Part shown: in pieces, positions 17,857-26,559 of the stretch
How positions within the stretch are numbered: the stretch's first letter is position 1
How the letters are laid out: each line of letters opens with the position of its first letter
Assembly (NCBI RefSeq): GCF_001424145.1
Contig: NZ_LMQM01000010.1
Location: forward strand, 677,606-741,605
DNA from: Chryseobacterium sp. Leaf404
GTDB taxonomy: Bacteria; Bacteroidota; Bacteroidia; Flavobacteriales; Weeksellaceae
Reading direction: 5' to 3'
DNA length: 64,000 nucleotides
Translations under genes and position numbers: made by a program
Notes under the pieces: generated by a model
Databases searched by the model: none
Told to the model about the DNA's origin: nothing
What the model saw: the letters and a program-made list of their open reading frames with translations, nothing else

Positions 17857-18771
17857 TTACTGAAAAACGTTCTGCTTACGAAATATCTCTATTTCAGAGC
17901 TTTCTATTTTAGGATTTGCCCCGGAGTAACTCGCTACTAATGCCCCGACGGCACTTGCAAAATTCAGGGCTTCATCCGGACTTTCATTTGAGAGCAATTT
18001 GGCAATCAGACTGGCTAAAAAAGAATCTCCTGCACCTACTGTATCTGCTACTTTCACAGGAAAGCCCTGGTGTCTGTACAGTTCATTATTCCACAGCAGG
18101 ATAGAGCCGTGCTTTCCTAAAGTTACACAGATTGCCTTCGTGTCTGTTTTTTCTGATATAAATTTAATGTTTGACTCCAGATCATCAGACTCGAATCCCA
18201 TTCCGGCAGCTATTTCCACTATTTCCTCATCATTAAATTTGATAAAATCTGCTCTCTTCATAAGCTTTTCGAGAAGCTGAATGTTGTAAAACGGCTTTCT
18301 TAAATTCACATCAAAAACTTTAAACATTCTGTCATTGAAATCTAAAAGTGAGAAAAGCGTCTTTTGGGAAACTTCATTTCTGCAGGCAAGACTTCCGTAG
18401 AAAAAAACATCGGCCTTTTTTACGGTATTCATTATCTTATCATCTACAGTGATAAAATCCCATGCAGAAGGAAATTTAATCTCGTACGTTGCAGAACCAC
18501 GTTCATTTAAAGAAACCTGCACAATTCCTGTATTATATTTCGGAGAAACAGCAATCCCGGCAGTTTCAACAGCATTTTTTCCGGTGTAATCCAGAATTAT
18601 CTTTCCGTCTTCATCATTTCCTACGGCACTGATCATTGCCACGGGAAAGCCAAAAGAAGCCGTTCTGAGAGCCAGATTAAGAGGCGCTCCGCCAATTTTT
18701 TTCTCTTCTCCAAAAACATCGAAAAGTACTTCGCCAAAACTTATTACATTAATTTTATTATTGATAGACAT
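17857..18771 (-). CDS. Fructokinase, PfkB family
   Basis: A 304-residue PfkB/ribokinase-fold sugar kinase. The substrate-side motif GGAPLNLALR (27-36) is near the N-terminus, and the ATP-side signature DTVGAGDSFLASLIAK has the catalytic Asp249. NLRKPFYN and VTLGKHGSIL are typical of bacterial fructokinases. It should convert fructose released from fructan to fructose-6-phosphate in the cytoplasm. Its ATG overlaps the stop of the preceding GH32-like gene by one base (TAATG), so it is the last gene of the fructan operon. The counterpart in the Bacteroides levan locus is BT1757. Fructose is supported by context; sequence alone gives PfkB sugar kinase. Confidence 0.88.
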   Translation of the reverse strand: MSINNKINVISFGEVLFDVFGEEKKIGGAPLNLALRTASFGFPVAMISAVGNDEDGKIILDYTGKNAVETAGIAVSPKYNTGIVQVSLNERGSATYEIKFPSAWDFITVDDKIMNTVKKADVFFYGSLACRNEVSQKTLFSLLDFNDRMFKVFDVNLRKPFYNIQLLEKLMKRADFIKFNDEEIVEIAAGMGFESDDLESNIKFISEKTDTKAICVTLGKHGSILLWNNELYRHQGFPVKVADTVGAGDSFLASLIAKLLSNESPDEALNFASAVGALVASYSGANPKIESSEIEIFRKQNVFQ

Positions 18772-20312
18772 TAATTGGGGTTTTTAATATTGACATTACT
18801 GAATGAACTGTCTGAAGAACTAAAAATACTCCATTTTTTATTAACTACATTATAAATCCTGTTTGTGAACGCGATTTTATCGTTAATATAAACCACACAA
18901 ACATCGTTGCTCATAGAAGCTGTTACAGTATATGATGTTCCTGAAACCGAACTTAACGAATAAGAATTCATAAGATCCTCCGAACCGGAATTCATTACAT
19001 AAGCTGCGATTCTGTTATTTGCAGGTTCAAAGGCAATCTTTACCCCACTTCCGGCGTCGGTATCCTGTGCCAGAATAATTCCTGCTTTTCCGGCAGATAC
19101 ATTCAATGTAAAGTTAATCTGATTAGCCTTCTGAAGTTTTGAAAAAGTGATCTGAGAATTGGAAGATAAATTAAAGCTGTTTCCATTCTGAGAGGCATTT
19201 CCGATGATTTTATCAACTGATAATGCATTGTTTTGATTAAACACAGATTGTACTCCCGAAACAGGTTTCACAGCCAGTGTTCCGTCCGGATTCTGAAGCA
19301 GTCTGTGAGCAACAATATTTCCTGCCCAGTCTTTTCCACCGGTATTATTTTCAGGTGTTTTTCTTGCGGTCCATCCTACCAGATAACGGTTTGTATTATC
19401 CGAAACTGTTTTGGCTGCATATAGATAAGAGCCGTCAAGACGGTCATTTTGAGGCGTAGTCCAAGGTCCGTTTGGTGAAGTCGAAATACGGTAATGCGTT
19501 CCTGTATTGCTGCTCCAGTTTTCAGAAAAAACAAGATACCAATAATTGCCCATTTTGAAAAGGTCCGGACATTCCAGCATAATATAATTTTCGGAAGAGG
19601 TGGTTGTATAAATCGGATTTTGTACAGTCCAGTTTCCGGTTGCCGGATTGGTTGTGGTAAATTTCAATACAACCGCTTTTTTATCAGAGGTTTGAGCAGA
19701 GACCAACATCCAGTATTTACCGTCTTCAGAGTTAAAGAAAACGTGTGGATCACGGAATTCATAATCATAATATCCTGCCGGAGCAGTCATTTTGAAACTC
19801 TTTACTTTTGTCCAGTTTTTCATATCTGTACTTGTTGCCAAAAGAATGCTCTCCCGCGGATTGCCTGAAAGAAACGAAGCTGCGGCGTTATGACCGGTGT
19901 AATAGTAATAATACGTATTTCCTACCTTCACAAGGCTTCCTGTTCCCACTCCGAAATCGGCTTCTGATGACGTTCCGTAAGGAATCTGTCTTCCCTGATA
20001 AGTAAAATCTGTGAAATTACCGGTCTCGAAGCTGTGAATATCGTGAAATCCTTCTCCTGCGGGTTTTGTTTTTGCATCGTGGAGAAAGAAAAGGTGGAAC
20101 TTCCCGTTTTCATAATAAGGCATTACATCTCCTGCATAACCTTCTGTATAATAAGGATTGTTCTCTCCCATCCACTGATTGGGCGGCTGCGGAAAGATAT
20201 TGGTTTTGCTGTAAATATCTTCCGGATTAACCTCCGTATCCGAATCACGATTCTGACAGGAAAATGTTGCCAGTGAAAGTACGGCTGCTACATATATTTT
20301 TTTAATTGACAT
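18771..20312 (-). CDS. GH32-like (clan GH-J) fructan-acting lipoprotein
   Basis: A 513-residue lipoprotein with signal peptidase II site TFSC (Cys19). A five-bladed propeller domain (about 40-370) is followed by a C-terminal beta-sandwich (about 385-510). It lacks the usual WMNDPNG of GH32. In its place are NQWMGENNP and then GDVMPYYENGKFHLFFLHD, where Asp62 is the likely nucleophile. The remaining clan motifs are intact: FRDPHVF (Arg187-Asp188-Pro189) and LECPDLF (Glu247 as acid/base). It is therefore a divergent member related to the GH32-like proteins with a DUF4975-type C-terminus. By position it is a surface enzyme of the fructan locus, perhaps the endo-acting one. Linkage specificity is unknown. 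Confidence 0.78.
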   Translation of the reverse strand: MSIKKIYVAAVLSLATFSCQNRDSDTEVNPEDIYSKTNIFPQPPNQWMGENNPYYTEGYAGDVMPYYENGKFHLFFLHDAKTKPAGEGFHDIHSFETGNFTDFTYQGRQIPYGTSSEADFGVGTGSLVKVGNTYYYYYTGHNAAASFLSGNPRESILLATSTDMKNWTKVKSFKMTAPAGYYDYEFRDPHVFFNSEDGKYWMLVSAQTSDKKAVVLKFTTTNPATGNWTVQNPIYTTTSSENYIMLECPDLFKMGNYWYLVFSENWSSNTGTHYRISTSPNGPWTTPQNDRLDGSYLYAAKTVSDNTNRYLVGWTARKTPENNTGGKDWAGNIVAHRLLQNPDGTLAVKPVSGVQSVFNQNNALSVDKIIGNASQNGNSFNLSSNSQITFSKLQKANQINFTLNVSAGKAGIILAQDTDAGSGVKIAFEPANNRIAAYVMNSGSEDLMNSYSLSSVSGTSYTVTASMSNDVCVVYINDKIAFTNRIYNVVNKKWSIFSSSDSSFSNVNIKNPN

Positions 20313-20323
20313 GGGTTCTGATA

Positions 20324-21718
20324 TTAATTGGTTACAAGATAATTGAGGCTGTTTTCCGTCATCTTTTTTATGTTATCCTGAAATGAATTGGGTTGGCTCG
20401 GGTTTCCGTTCACTGTTTCATTGTACCAGTCGTAGGCACCCATACAGATGACCATACATTTTTTGTTGGCAGTTCCGCCGGGAAATTCAGCAATAGCAAC
20501 ACGTCCGTCCAAAGTATTGTCCCAAGCCTCGCTGGCAAGATTATTACCACCTGTCTGGTTTCTCCATCCGGCCCCATTTACGTAACCACCCCAATCAGGA
20601 AGAAACCACCATGCTGTGTGATTAAGACGGAATGTCCCTTTCTCAAGCAGATTAGCTTTTCCTGCTTCGTACGTCTGAAGACCATCGAAAACAGGATGAT
20701 TTTCATTTCCTTTGAAAGAAATTCCCCAGTCACTCCCTGTATCAATAAATCCGTTCGGAAGAAAATCTCCGAAAACATTATTCGGTCCTTTTCCTGCAGG
20801 AACTATCCCCAGTGCATCTACATATTGTGCAGCAAAGCTTGTTAGCAAAATATTTCCTCCGCCATTCAAATAGGTTTTGATTTTGGAAGTTACATTTGTA
20901 TTCAGCGCATCGCCCGGCAGAGCGGTAGCCGAGTCAAAATGCCACCAGATCACATCAATGCCCGTAAGATTGGCTGCACCACTTGCGACATCAGCAATCG
21001 AAACATAGACAGCTCCTGAATATTTTCCAAAAAGCCAGTCAGAAGCTGCAATCTCATCCGGATTTGTCAATCCTGTTCTTGTAGTTGCTGTCCCAAGGAA
21101 TAAAACGGACGGTCCTGATACAGGAGTTGTTACCTTCGCAGTATACACTTCCATTAGACTTCCGTTAGAAACAGTAAACGGAACCGGACTGGTAAAGTTA
21201 ATAGTTGTTCCTGATACAGGATTGATGCTTACACCGTTTCCTGTTTCTATGATTGGCTGCAATGCGGTAAGATTTGTTCCTTCCGGCATTGTGAGTAAAA
21301 TCGTCTTACTGGAATGATTGATGGTTGCCGATAATCCGTTGATTTTAAAACTGATAATTGGAACCTGAGCCTGAACCGTCACCTGGTAATCTTTATAAAT
21401 ATTACCGTTCTTCACTCTGAATTTGACAGGCTGGGAAAAATCAATTACAGTTCCCGAAGCCGGGGAAATTACAGAACCTTGTGGAATTTCTATGATTGGC
21501 GATAAAGCTTTCACACTTGTTCCATAAGGAAGCGTGACGATGATTTTATCATTTTTATGGTCTATTTCTCCTGAGACATTATTCACTCTAAAAGAAGAAA
21601 TATTGACTGAAACATCCGTAACAAGGCCGTCTTCCATCTGGCTGTCGCAAGACCAGGTAAAAGCTGCAGAGATCAGCAGAATGATGATAACGTAAGTTTT
21701 TTTGAATATTGTTTTCAT
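20324..21718 (-). CDS. DUF4960 surface lipoprotein, probable fructan-binding protein
   Basis: A 464-residue lipoprotein (Cys24 in TWSC). Two tandem immunoglobulin-like repeats of about 75 residues (about 38-115 and 116-195) share the pattern S-F-[RK]-[VI]-N-x-[VL]-S-x-x-I-[DN]-H, then LP-G-[TV], PIIE and SPASGT or NPVSGT. The C-terminal half (about 205-462) is a DUF4960-type domain with WWHFDSATALPGDAL, GGGNILLTSFAAQYV and NWGGY-like segments, related in fold to GATase/ThuA-like modules. In the Bacteroides levan locus the gene at this position (BT1761) is a surface lipoprotein. It probably holds fructan at the cell surface next to SusCD. It sits 12 bp after susD and 11 bp before the GH32-like gene. 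Confidence 0.78.
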   Translation of the reverse strand: MKTIFKKTYVIIILLISAAFTWSCDSQMEDGLVTDVSVNISSFRVNNVSGEIDHKNDKIIVTLPYGTSVKALSPIIEIPQGSVISPASGTVIDFSQPVKFRVKNGNIYKDYQVTVQAQVPIISFKINGLSATINHSSKTILLTMPEGTNLTALQPIIETGNGVSINPVSGTTINFTSPVPFTVSNGSLMEVYTAKVTTPVSGPSVLFLGTATTRTGLTNPDEIAASDWLFGKYSGAVYVSIADVASGAANLTGIDVIWWHFDSATALPGDALNTNVTSKIKTYLNGGGNILLTSFAAQYVDALGIVPAGKGPNNVFGDFLPNGFIDTGSDWGISFKGNENHPVFDGLQTYEAGKANLLEKGTFRLNHTAWWFLPDWGGYVNGAGWRNQTGGNNLASEAWDNTLDGRVAIAEFPGGTANKKCMVICMGAYDWYNETVNGNPSQPNSFQDNIKKMTENSLNYLVTN

Positions 21719-21730
21719 TTGAATCTTTTT

Positions 21731-23428
21731 TTAATATCCGTTATTTTGTTTGTACAGTCCCTGACTGAAATTGATCTGAGCCAGAGGAATCGGACAGTAT
21801 TCCTCAATTCCATGGTCAAAACCTGCCTGAGAATAGAAGGATCTTTTCGTTTTTTCTACAGAATAATAGCTGTTCATCGTTCCCGCGGCAGTTCCCCATC
21901 TCACAAGGTCAAAGAATCGGCTTCCTTCCATAGCAAACTCCATTCTTCTCTCCCATCGCAATGCTTTTCTTGCAAAATCCTGATTCCATGTGCAGTTTAC
22001 TCCCGGCTCGTACTTGCTAATAAGATTATTGGTCGTATAATTCCCCGTAAGAACAGTACTGTTGGCAGCACGCTGTCTTACCTGATTGATTAATGGTAGT
22101 GCTTCGTTGATCTGTCCGAGTTCAATTAACGCTTCAGCTTTCATCAGCAAAACATCGGAGTATCTTATAATGATCCTGTTTTTTGAATTGCCATAAAAAG
22201 GATCCACATTCACAGTACAGCCGCATCCCACAGGTACATTTTCTTTTAAAGAGGCATAATATCCATAAGTTCCGGGACTTCTGCTCCAGCTTTCCTGAAA
22301 GATTTTGTTTTCCTCATATTTCCAGGGCAATCCGGGCAGGGCGACGGTATGATACAATCTTGGATCCACTTTGTAATTGTTGAGTTGACTGTAGTTCAGA
22401 TCCGAGTCATTGTACGTGTCAAACATCGGTAAACCCTGAGGGGTTGTTTTGAATGCATTCACAAGATTCTGGCTTGGCTTATGAAAATCACAGCAGCCTA
22501 AACCTTGCGGAAGAGAAAGCACATCACCGTAATTAAGCCTTCCGAAAAGCGTTCCGTCGTTGTCAGAATACTGAATTGAAAATACAGCTTCAGGACCGTT
22601 CTCGTACGTTCCTGGCATAAAATTATATCCAAAATCTGGCTCCAGTGTATAATTTCCTATCACCTGATTGGCAGCATCAACAGATTTTTGAAGTGTTACC
22701 GGATTGATCTGAGTAACCGTGTAGTTAGCATCCTGCTCGTATGCCTGATATAGCCTTACTTTAGCAAGATAAGCGTAGGCAGCACTTTTCTTTGGTCTTC
22801 CGACTTCTGATTGGGTTGCAGGAAGATTGGCGGCTGCAAATTCAAAATTAGAAGCAATTGCTTCCCAAAGCTCCTGGTCTGTTTTTGCTTTGTTGGAAAT
22901 TTTAGGATAATCATCAATGGACGTATTTTCATCCACATAAGGCACATATTTGTATAAAGTTTTCAGTAAAAAGTAGTAATGTCCTCTTACGAAATTCATC
23001 TCGGCAATCCGCTTCTGCCTGTTTGGATATTCGGATTCTGAAAGCTGATTAAGTGCGGCAATCGCTTTGTTACATCTGGAAATTCCCACGTAATTGAGAT
23101 ACCATAATCTGTCTAATTCACCAAAATCCGGACGGATATTGTTTGAAATTTCGAAGAAGTGAAAGGTCTGGATGTCATTGGTTCCGCTTCCTCCTTTGTA
23201 CGCGTCATCAGAACGGACGTTTCCATAAGGCCAAAGACTGAAAGGGGTATCATAGTGGTCATTTCCGAGAGATGCATAGGCTGCAACCACAAAACCATCC
23301 ACATTCTGAGGCGTTACCACATCGGCTTCAGACAGTACACCTCTCGGCTCATTGTCCAGAAAATCGTTACAGGAAGTAGTTCCCAGCAAAAAGGCAAAAG
23401 CTATTGTTAAAAGTATATTCTTTTTCAT
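21731..23428 (-). CDS. susD: SusD/RagB family outer-membrane lipoprotein
   Basis: A 565-residue SusD-like protein with lipobox GTTSC (Cys20) followed by NDFLDNEPRG, the usual SusD N-terminus. TPR-type helices (RQKRIAEMNFVRGHYYFLL) and C-terminal RagB/SusD helices (IRYSDVLLMKAEALIELGQI, ALPLINQVRQRA, RWERRMEFAMEGSRFFDLVR) are clear. It caps the SusC barrel and delivers oligosaccharides. It starts 18 bp after the susC stop and is part of the fructan operon. Family call is very safe; fructan specificity comes from the neighbouring GH32, MFS and fructokinase genes. Confidence 0.95.
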   Translation of the reverse strand: MKKNILLTIAFAFLLGTTSCNDFLDNEPRGVLSEADVVTPQNVDGFVVAAYASLGNDHYDTPFSLWPYGNVRSDDAYKGGSGTNDIQTFHFFEISNNIRPDFGELDRLWYLNYVGISRCNKAIAALNQLSESEYPNRQKRIAEMNFVRGHYYFLLKTLYKYVPYVDENTSIDDYPKISNKAKTDQELWEAIASNFEFAAANLPATQSEVGRPKKSAAYAYLAKVRLYQAYEQDANYTVTQINPVTLQKSVDAANQVIGNYTLEPDFGYNFMPGTYENGPEAVFSIQYSDNDGTLFGRLNYGDVLSLPQGLGCCDFHKPSQNLVNAFKTTPQGLPMFDTYNDSDLNYSQLNNYKVDPRLYHTVALPGLPWKYEENKIFQESWSRSPGTYGYYASLKENVPVGCGCTVNVDPFYGNSKNRIIIRYSDVLLMKAEALIELGQINEALPLINQVRQRAANSTVLTGNYTTNNLISKYEPGVNCTWNQDFARKALRWERRMEFAMEGSRFFDLVRWGTAAGTMNSYYSVEKTKRSFYSQAGFDHGIEEYCPIPLAQINFSQGLYKQNNGY

Positions 23429-23446
23429 TTTTTTATTATTTAAAAA

Positions 23447-26400
23447 TTATAGGGAAAAATTAACTCCAAAATTGAACGTCAACGGTAATGGATAACCGAA
23501 TGCCGGTGTTTCAGGATCGATTCCTGTAAAGCTTTTTGATTTTATTGTCCAAAGATTCTGTACACTTGCATACATCCTGAAATTGGCGATATGATATTGC
23601 TCCATCAGAGATTTTGGGAAAGTGTAACCCAACTGCAGAACCCTCAATTTAAGATAGCTTCCGTTTTCCACGTAGTAAGATGAAAATCTTGATTCTGCAT
23701 TGCTGTCTACTGTTGTAAGAGCAGGAATATCCGAATTTGGGTTTTGAGGAGACCATGCGTTCAAAAGCCTTGTACCTTTATTGGACCCTACATCATCCAC
23801 ACTCCAGAAATCAGTCTGGTATTTTTTTGAATTAATCACATCTACATCACCGATGCCCTGCCAGAATGTTGAAAGATCAAAGTTTTTATAAGAAAAGTTA
23901 AAATTGATTCCATACGTAAACCCAGGATTGGGATTTCCTATCCATGTTCTGTCTTTATCGTCAATAATGCCGTCGTTATTTAAATCGGCATAACGGATTC
24001 TCCCCAGCCCTTTCCCTGGCTGTGCAGCAGAATTATCCACCTCAGACTGCGTCCTGAAAAGGCCGTCTGCAACATAACCGTACATCGAGTTGATGGGTCT
24101 TCCAAGGATATTATCTGTAGTTCCGTTCCCGCCGTAGTTATTGACAACAGACTGTGGAAGTTCGGTGATTTTGTTGCGGTTCATAGAGATATTCCCTGAA
24201 ACTTCATAGCGGAAACCTCCCGCAGTTTCATTCTGGTAAGATAATGCAGCCTCAATTCCTTCGTTTTCCATCGATGCACCGTTAATCCAGCGGTCTCCCC
24301 CTTCTCCTATTACACCAAGATAAGGTGGAAGCACCAGAATATCTTTCGTAGCTTTCTTATATACATCTACACTTCCTGTCAGTTTCTGATTAAACAACCC
24401 GAAATCCAATCCTAAATTGGTTTGTGTGGTTGTCTCCCACCGAAGGTCATCATTTTTGGTTTGTGTTGCAATAAAGCCTGAAGGGAGCAATCCGCTACCG
24501 ACACCTGAAATATCGTAAGCCGTACCGTAAGATGTCGCCCAGGTAGGATTTCCTCCGGCATAATTTGCGATATACAGAGAATACACCGCTGAATTACTGA
24601 TCTCCTGGTTTCCGGTCTGTCCCCAGCCAGCTCTTAACCTCAAATCTGAAAAAAACGGAATAAGATTTTGTGCAAAATGTTCCTTATTGATTCTCCATCC
24701 TGCCGAGAACGCAGGAAAAGTTCCGAAACGGTTATTCTTCCCGAATCTTGAAGACCCATCGTAACGCATTGTTGCAGAGAAAAGATAGCGGTTGTCATAA
24801 TCGTAGGAAAATTTACCAAAATAGGACAAAAGGCTGTAATATGTAGAGCTTCCTCCGTTGAAAGCGTCTCCGGTTCCGGCATCGGGATACATATAATCAG
24901 GAGTTTCAATTAAAAAACCTTCTTTTCTCAGCCAGGTATTTCTAAACGTGTCTTTGTACATTTCCATTCCGCCCAGAAGATCAAAATGATGCTTACCAGC
25001 TTTTGCTGTGTATTGTGCAGTATTGGTCCATGTCCATTTTTCGGTGTCTGACTGGTCAATGTTTACTGCATTGGTTTTGTTTTGCAAGTAACCCGAAACA
25101 TAGCTTCTTTGCAGCATTCTTTTATAATAATTGGAAAGATCTATCCCGAAACTGGATTTTAAGGTCAGATTTTTCACGGGCGTTAATTCAGCAAATACAT
25201 TTCCGAAGAATCTTTGGTATTCATAACCGTTATCTTTGTTGTATTCCAATAATCTTACAGGATTTTGTCTGTCATTCATTCCGCCAACCGGACCACCCCA
25301 TCCAATGCCGTCTACAGTGCGAACAGGGATGATTGGTAAAGCTCGCAGAGCAGGATCCAAAACACCCGGATCCATCAGTTCATTGGTTTTATTGAAGGTA
25401 AAATTTTCTCCGATTTTCAGTTTTCCGTCGAAAAAGTTATAGGAGGTATTTACACGGGCAGACAGTCTTTTAAAATTGGTCAGTTTCACAATTCCTTCAT
25501 TATCATAGTAACCCAAAGAGAAGAAATAAGAACCTTTGTCTGAAGCACTTGAAGCAGAAACATCCAGCGAATTGGCAACACCGGTCTGTGAAACCTCATC
25601 ATACCAGTTGGTATTGGCTGATTTCAGGGTTTTTGCTGCATCCAGATATTCAGGTACGAAACTATTGTACAATACAGGAATGCCATTCTGCACGCCCCAA
25701 TCGAAATTGTAGCTGAGATTATTCAAATTCGGGTTCAGTCCGTCATTGATATTGGCCTGCCAGAGAGCCTGTCCGAATTGTTTGGCATTCAGAACCTCTG
25801 TTTTTCTGGCATATTGTGAATACGCTGTGTAATAATTGAGGTCGATTCTCATCTTTCCTTTTTTTCCTTTTTTGGTCGTGATGATGATAACACCATTCGC
25901 AGCCCTTGATCCGTAGATACTTGCAGAAGATGCATCTTTAAGTACCTGCATAGATTCTATGTCACTTGGATTAAGCTCATGCATACCGGCTTTTGTTGGA
26001 ACTCCATCTATGACGTACAAAGGATCTGTATTGTTCAGTGTTCCTACACCACGAATCAGTACTTTTGTATTGCTGCCCGAAGGAGATCCGTCGGTTGTAA
26101 TATTCACACCTGCCACCCTTCCCTGAAGGGATTTTATTGGATTGGGTTCTGTCTGCTTATTCAGGTCTTTCATATCCACCACCGAAACCGCACCTGTAAT
26201 ATCTGCCTTTCTCTGCTTTGTATATCCTGTTACGACAACCTCTTCTATGCTTTTTATTTTCTCCGCAGCTAAAACGATGTTCAGAACCGTCTTTTCATCC
26301 ACGACAACTTCGCGGGTAGAATAATCGGGATAAGTAAAAATTAGGGTGTTTCCTTTTTGCAGATCATTGATCTGAAATGCACCGCTGCTGTCTGTTGTGG

Positions 26401-26548
26401 TATTGGTTCCTGTTTCTGAAACGGTTACAATTACACCGCTCAAAGGCTTTTGATCTGAGGAAACTACCTTACCTTTAATAACTTCCTGCGCAAATACATA
26501 CGAAAAAGGCAAGAGGCAAAAAGCGATGGCTATTTTGTATTTCTTCAT
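23447..26548 (-). CDS. susC: SusC/RagA family TonB-linked outer-membrane transporter
   Basis: A 1033-residue TonB-dependent transporter. A signal peptide (about 1-21) precedes a carboxypeptidase-D-like regulatory domain (about 23-100), the SusC signature and plug (about 100-225, IEEVVVTGYTKQRKADITGA, then GVGTLNNTDPLYVIDGVP, DASSASIYGSRAANGVIIIT) and a long beta-barrel to the C-terminus (ending TFNFGVNFSL, with terminal aromatic). It imports oligosaccharides with its SusD partner using TonB energy. It lies 11 bp after the GH32 gene and 18 bp before susD. The plug signature GSRAANGVI is intact and the length is full, unlike the broken receptor at 16.3 kb. Confidence 0.95.
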   Translation of the reverse strand: MKKYKIAIAFCLLPFSYVFAQEVIKGKVVSSDQKPLSGVIVTVSETGTNTTTDSSGAFQINDLQKGNTLIFTYPDYSTREVVVDEKTVLNIVLAAEKIKSIEEVVVTGYTKQRKADITGAVSVVDMKDLNKQTEPNPIKSLQGRVAGVNITTDGSPSGSNTKVLIRGVGTLNNTDPLYVIDGVPTKAGMHELNPSDIESMQVLKDASSASIYGSRAANGVIIITTKKGKKGKMRIDLNYYTAYSQYARKTEVLNAKQFGQALWQANINDGLNPNLNNLSYNFDWGVQNGIPVLYNSFVPEYLDAAKTLKSANTNWYDEVSQTGVANSLDVSASSASDKGSYFFSLGYYDNEGIVKLTNFKRLSARVNTSYNFFDGKLKIGENFTFNKTNELMDPGVLDPALRALPIIPVRTVDGIGWGGPVGGMNDRQNPVRLLEYNKDNGYEYQRFFGNVFAELTPVKNLTLKSSFGIDLSNYYKRMLQRSYVSGYLQNKTNAVNIDQSDTEKWTWTNTAQYTAKAGKHHFDLLGGMEMYKDTFRNTWLRKEGFLIETPDYMYPDAGTGDAFNGGSSTYYSLLSYFGKFSYDYDNRYLFSATMRYDGSSRFGKNNRFGTFPAFSAGWRINKEHFAQNLIPFFSDLRLRAGWGQTGNQEISNSAVYSLYIANYAGGNPTWATSYGTAYDISGVGSGLLPSGFIATQTKNDDLRWETTTQTNLGLDFGLFNQKLTGSVDVYKKATKDILVLPPYLGVIGEGGDRWINGASMENEGIEAALSYQNETAGGFRYEVSGNISMNRNKITELPQSVVNNYGGNGTTDNILGRPINSMYGYVADGLFRTQSEVDNSAAQPGKGLGRIRYADLNNDGIIDDKDRTWIGNPNPGFTYGINFNFSYKNFDLSTFWQGIGDVDVINSKKYQTDFWSVDDVGSNKGTRLLNAWSPQNPNSDIPALTTVDSNAESRFSSYYVENGSYLKLRVLQLGYTFPKSLMEQYHIANFRMYASVQNLWTIKSKSFTGIDPETPAFGYPLPLTFNFGVNFSL

Positions 26549-26559
26549 AGTATAGTTTT

